A stretch of DNA of 16,333 bases from DATMYQ01 sp035560935 (lineage in GTDB: Bacteria > Bacillota > Negativicutes > Sporomusales > Sporomusaceae): positions 1 to 16,333 of the forward strand of contig DATMYQ010000164.1 in assembly GCA_035560935.1 (NCBI GenBank), written 5' to 3'. Below are positions 14,717 to 16,333 of the stretch, piece by piece. A program made the translations under genes and the position numbers. The notes under the pieces were generated by a model that was not told the DNA's origin, did no database searches, and was given only the letters and a program-made list of their open reading frames with translations. Position 1 is the stretch's first letter. Every line of letters begins with the position of its first letter.

Positions 14717-15064
14717 ATGGCAGAGCAAAAACGAAAGTTTTCCCGCGTGTCTTTTCCGGTGACGGTTCACCTGGAAGGTGCGGGAATTACGGCCGATGGC
14801 CGTGCTCAGGACCTGGGTGTCAAAGGCATGTTTGTGGTGACGGAAACCCATTTGCTGGCAGGTACTCCGGTGGCGCTGCGGTTGTACGTCAGCGGTTGGA
14901 GAGAACGGGAACCGCTCTGCCTGAAGGGGGACGTTGTCCGGGTGGAACCTGGCGGGGTTGCGGTGGAGTTCCGGGAAATGAGCCTGGAAACGTTCAGCCA
15001 CTTGAAGAATATTGTGATGTATAATAACGATGGACAGATTGAAGAGAAAACCTACAGCGACTGA
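14717..15064 (+). CDS. PilZ-domain protein, putative c-di-GMP effector
   Basis: A single PilZ domain of 115 residues. The RxxxR c-di-GMP-binding motif is present as R6-KFS-R10. The second motif, normally (D/N)xSxxG, reads DLGVKG (32-37), with glycine replacing serine, so binding is plausible but not certain. The C-terminal VAVEFREMSLETFSHLKNIV is typical of small PilZ proteins. The ATG at 14717 is preceded by GGGTGGCGG, a weak ribosome binding site, and a GTG at 14708 in the same frame is possible. It follows the TPR gene by 21 bases and ends before a GC-rich hairpin. It likely converts c-di-GMP level into a change in motility, adhesion or a TPR-scaffolded complex; the target is unknown. Confidence 0.87.
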   Translation: MAEQKRKFSRVSFPVTVHLEGAGITADGRAQDLGVKGMFVVTETHLLAGTPVALRLYVSGWREREPLCLKGDVVRVEPGGVAVEFREMSLETFSHLKNIVMYNNDGQIEEKTYSD

Positions 15065-15070
15065 ATGGAT

Positions 15071-15097
15071 GGCGGCGGAAAAATTTCCGCCGCCGTT
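15071..15097 (+). terminator. GC-rich terminator hairpin after the PilZ gene
   Basis: GGCGGCGG (15071-15078) pairs with CCGCCGCC (15087-15094), and the AAA/TTT inside can extend it. It is followed by GTTTGCTTG, a short T-rich stretch. It begins 6 bases after the PilZ stop codon. Confidence 0.65.
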
Positions 15098-15186
15098 TGC
15101 TTGCCTGAGCGCACGAAAAAATGAAACCGAGGCGTCATTGCAGTGGGAGCAAACCGGGAAAAAAATAATTGACGGAAAATTTGGAA

Positions 15187-15215
15187 TTGACAGTAAAAAC
15201 ATTGAGGAATACAAT
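15187..15215 (+). promoter_or_regulatory. Sigma-A promoter of the asparaginase gene
   Basis: A consensus -35 TTGACA (15187-15192) and TACAAT (15210-15215, 5/6) are exactly 17 bases apart, in an AT-rich stretch. Transcription would start near 15222, about 37 bases before the ATG, with AGGAGGAG at 15241-15248. Confidence 0.75.
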
Positions 15216-15258
15216 GGGAATGGAAGCAAATACATATAAAAGGAGGAGTACGACGGTC

Positions 15259-16333
15259 ATGAACAAAAAGCTCGTGGTTATCCTCACAGTTGTCAGTATG
15301 GTGGTATTGCTGCTGGGGCTGCCGGTACTGGCGGCGCCGGAGAATGGGCAGCTTCCCAACGTGAAGATTCTGGCCACCGGCGGTACCATTGCCGGCGCCG
15401 GGGTGTCCAGCACCCAGACGGCCGGCTATCGGGCTGCGGTGGCGCCGGTAGATGCGCTCATCAACAATGTGCCGGAACTAAAAAAAGTGGCTAATGTGTC
15501 CGGAGAACAGATTTCCCAGATTGCCAGCGAGAATATGACGAATGAAATTTGGCTGAAATTGGGCAAACGGGTGAATGAGCTGCTGGCGTCCCCGGACGTC
15601 GACGGCGTGGTCATCACCCATGGCACCGATACATTGGAAGAAACAGCGTATTTCCTTAACCTGGTGGTTAAAAGCGATAAACCGGTGGTTGTGGTGGGCG
15701 CGATGCGGCCCGGCACTTCCATCAGTGCGGATGGGCCGATGAATCTGTATCGGGCGGTGGTGCTGGCCGGCAGTAAGGAAGCGGTGGGTAAAGGCGTGCT
15801 GGTCATGCTGAACGACCAGATTAATGGCGCCCGGGACGTGACAAAAACCAATACATCCGATACCGATACCTTTAAAGCACCGGAATTGGGTTTGCTCGGC
15901 TATATTCAGAATGAGACGGTGTCTTTCTATCGACAGTCTACCCGTAAGCATACTGCGTCCAGTGAATTCAACATCATGGGTTTGCAGGAGCTGCCCCGGG
16001 TGGATATTGTGTATGGCTACGCCAACAATACCCGGGTGATGATGGATGCGCTCATCAACGATGGCGTGAAGGGAATTGTTCATGCCGGCACCGGTAATGG
16101 CAGTTTTAACGCGAATGTCAAACCGGCAGTGGAAGAGGCTCTGAAAAAAGGTATCGTGATCGTCCGCAGCGCCCGGGTGGGTAATGGCATTATCACCCGG
16201 GGCGGCGAGTTTGATGACGATAAGTATAATACTGTGGTTTCGGACACGCTGAATTCGCAAAAAGCCAGGGTGTTGCTGATGCTGGCCCTGACCAAGACCA
16301 ACAACCCGCGGGAAATACAGCGGATGTTCTGGG
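15259..16333 (+). CDS. ansB: Type II (exported) L-asparaginase, 3' end cut by the window edge
   Basis: Hydrolyses L-asparagine to aspartate and ammonia outside the cytoplasmic membrane. The 358 visible residues begin with a signal peptide (MNKK, hydrophobic core 5-24, cleavage near LAA at 24-26). Catalytic residues of the type II family are present: nucleophile T43 in ATGGTIAG, Y57, T123-D124 in THGTDT, and K196 in GARDVTKTNTSD. The C-terminal half has HAGTGNGSFN (275-284), also family-typical. The family is usually about 350-360 residues including the signal, so only a few residues are likely missing. The start has AGGAG 10 bases upstream. It has its own promoter and stands apart from the TPR-PilZ genes behind a terminator hairpin. 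I see no frameshift or stop in the visible part. Confidence 0.93.
   Translation, partial: MNKKLVVILTVVSMVVLLLGLPVLAAPENGQLPNVKILATGGTIAGAGVSSTQTAGYRAAVAPVDALINNVPELKKVANVSGEQISQIASENMTNEIWLKLGKRVNELLASPDVDGVVITHGTDTLEETAYFLNLVVKSDKPVVVVGAMRPGTSISADGPMNLYRAVVLAGSKEAVGKGVLVMLNDQINGARDVTKTNTSDTDTFKAPELGLLGYIQNETVSFYRQSTRKHTASSEFNIMGLQELPRVDIVYGYANNTRVMMDALINDGVKGIVHAGTGNGSFNANVKPAVEEALKKGIVIVRSARVGNGIITRGGEFDDDKYNTVVSDTLNSQKARVLLMLALTKTNNPREIQRMFW

Noticed and set aside
14348..15235. 295-codon open frame on the minus strand opposite the TPR and PilZ genes
   Set aside because: Antisense to two well-supported genes, crosses their terminator, has no family features and no ribosome binding site.
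15478..16260. 260-codon open frame on the minus strand opposite the asparaginase
   Set aside because: The opposite strand encodes an intact asparaginase with catalytic residues; the histidine-rich antisense product is a reading-frame shadow.

Overview
The window is about 16.3 kb, moderately GC-rich and gene-dense. AGGAGG-type ribosome binding sites are strong throughout, GTG starts are common, and the genes suit a motile, diderm or spore-forming member of the Firmicutes. My best guess is the Negativicutes (Sporomusaceae-like). That is inferred from gene content, ribosome binding sites and domain style, not from any marker gene. I see no tRNA, rRNA, CRISPR array, insertion sequence or phage gene.

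Left part, plus strand (1-5550). The 3' end of an unidentified gene runs in from the left edge and overlaps, by GTGA, a secreted GH3 beta-N-acetylhexosaminidase (NagZ type). A membrane diguanylate cyclase (sensor region, PAS, GGDEF) follows 19 bases later. After a GC-rich hairpin comes a two-gene DrrAB/NodIJ-type ABC exporter with its own likely promoter. A bidirectional terminator separates these from two minus-strand genes (5624-6712): a HAD phosphatase and a small DUF4870 membrane protein. A MenG/UbiE-like methyltransferase (6916-7620) reads rightward and ends at a 24-bp perfect inverted repeat.

Middle part, minus strand (7745-13449). This is a signalling block. Read in transcription order it holds a soluble PAS-PAS histidine kinase, a sigma-54-dependent NtrC-family activator with its start 2 bases after the kinase stop, an intergenic region, a stand-alone receiver protein, and a dCache methyl-accepting chemotaxis protein. 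The intergenic region carries a near-perfect -24/-12 sigma-54 promoter (TTGGCACGCGAATTGCT on the minus strand) facing the receiver gene. Two TGTTCC-N4-GGAACA-like dyads lie about 107 and 130 bases upstream of the predicted start, where activator-bound enhancers normally sit. I therefore infer a compact circuit in which the kinase phosphorylates the activator, which switches on the receiver and probably the chemoreceptor. The receiver resembles the activator's own receiver domain and could feed back as a phosphate sink or rival substrate. This is the most interesting part of the window.

Right part, plus strand (13676-16333). A TPR-repeat protein and a PilZ-domain protein form a likely operon. 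A type II (exported) L-asparaginase then begins behind a good sigma-A promoter and is cut by the right edge. The diguanylate cyclase and PilZ protein suggest c-di-GMP signalling, although they are 11 kb apart and nothing in the sequence ties them together.
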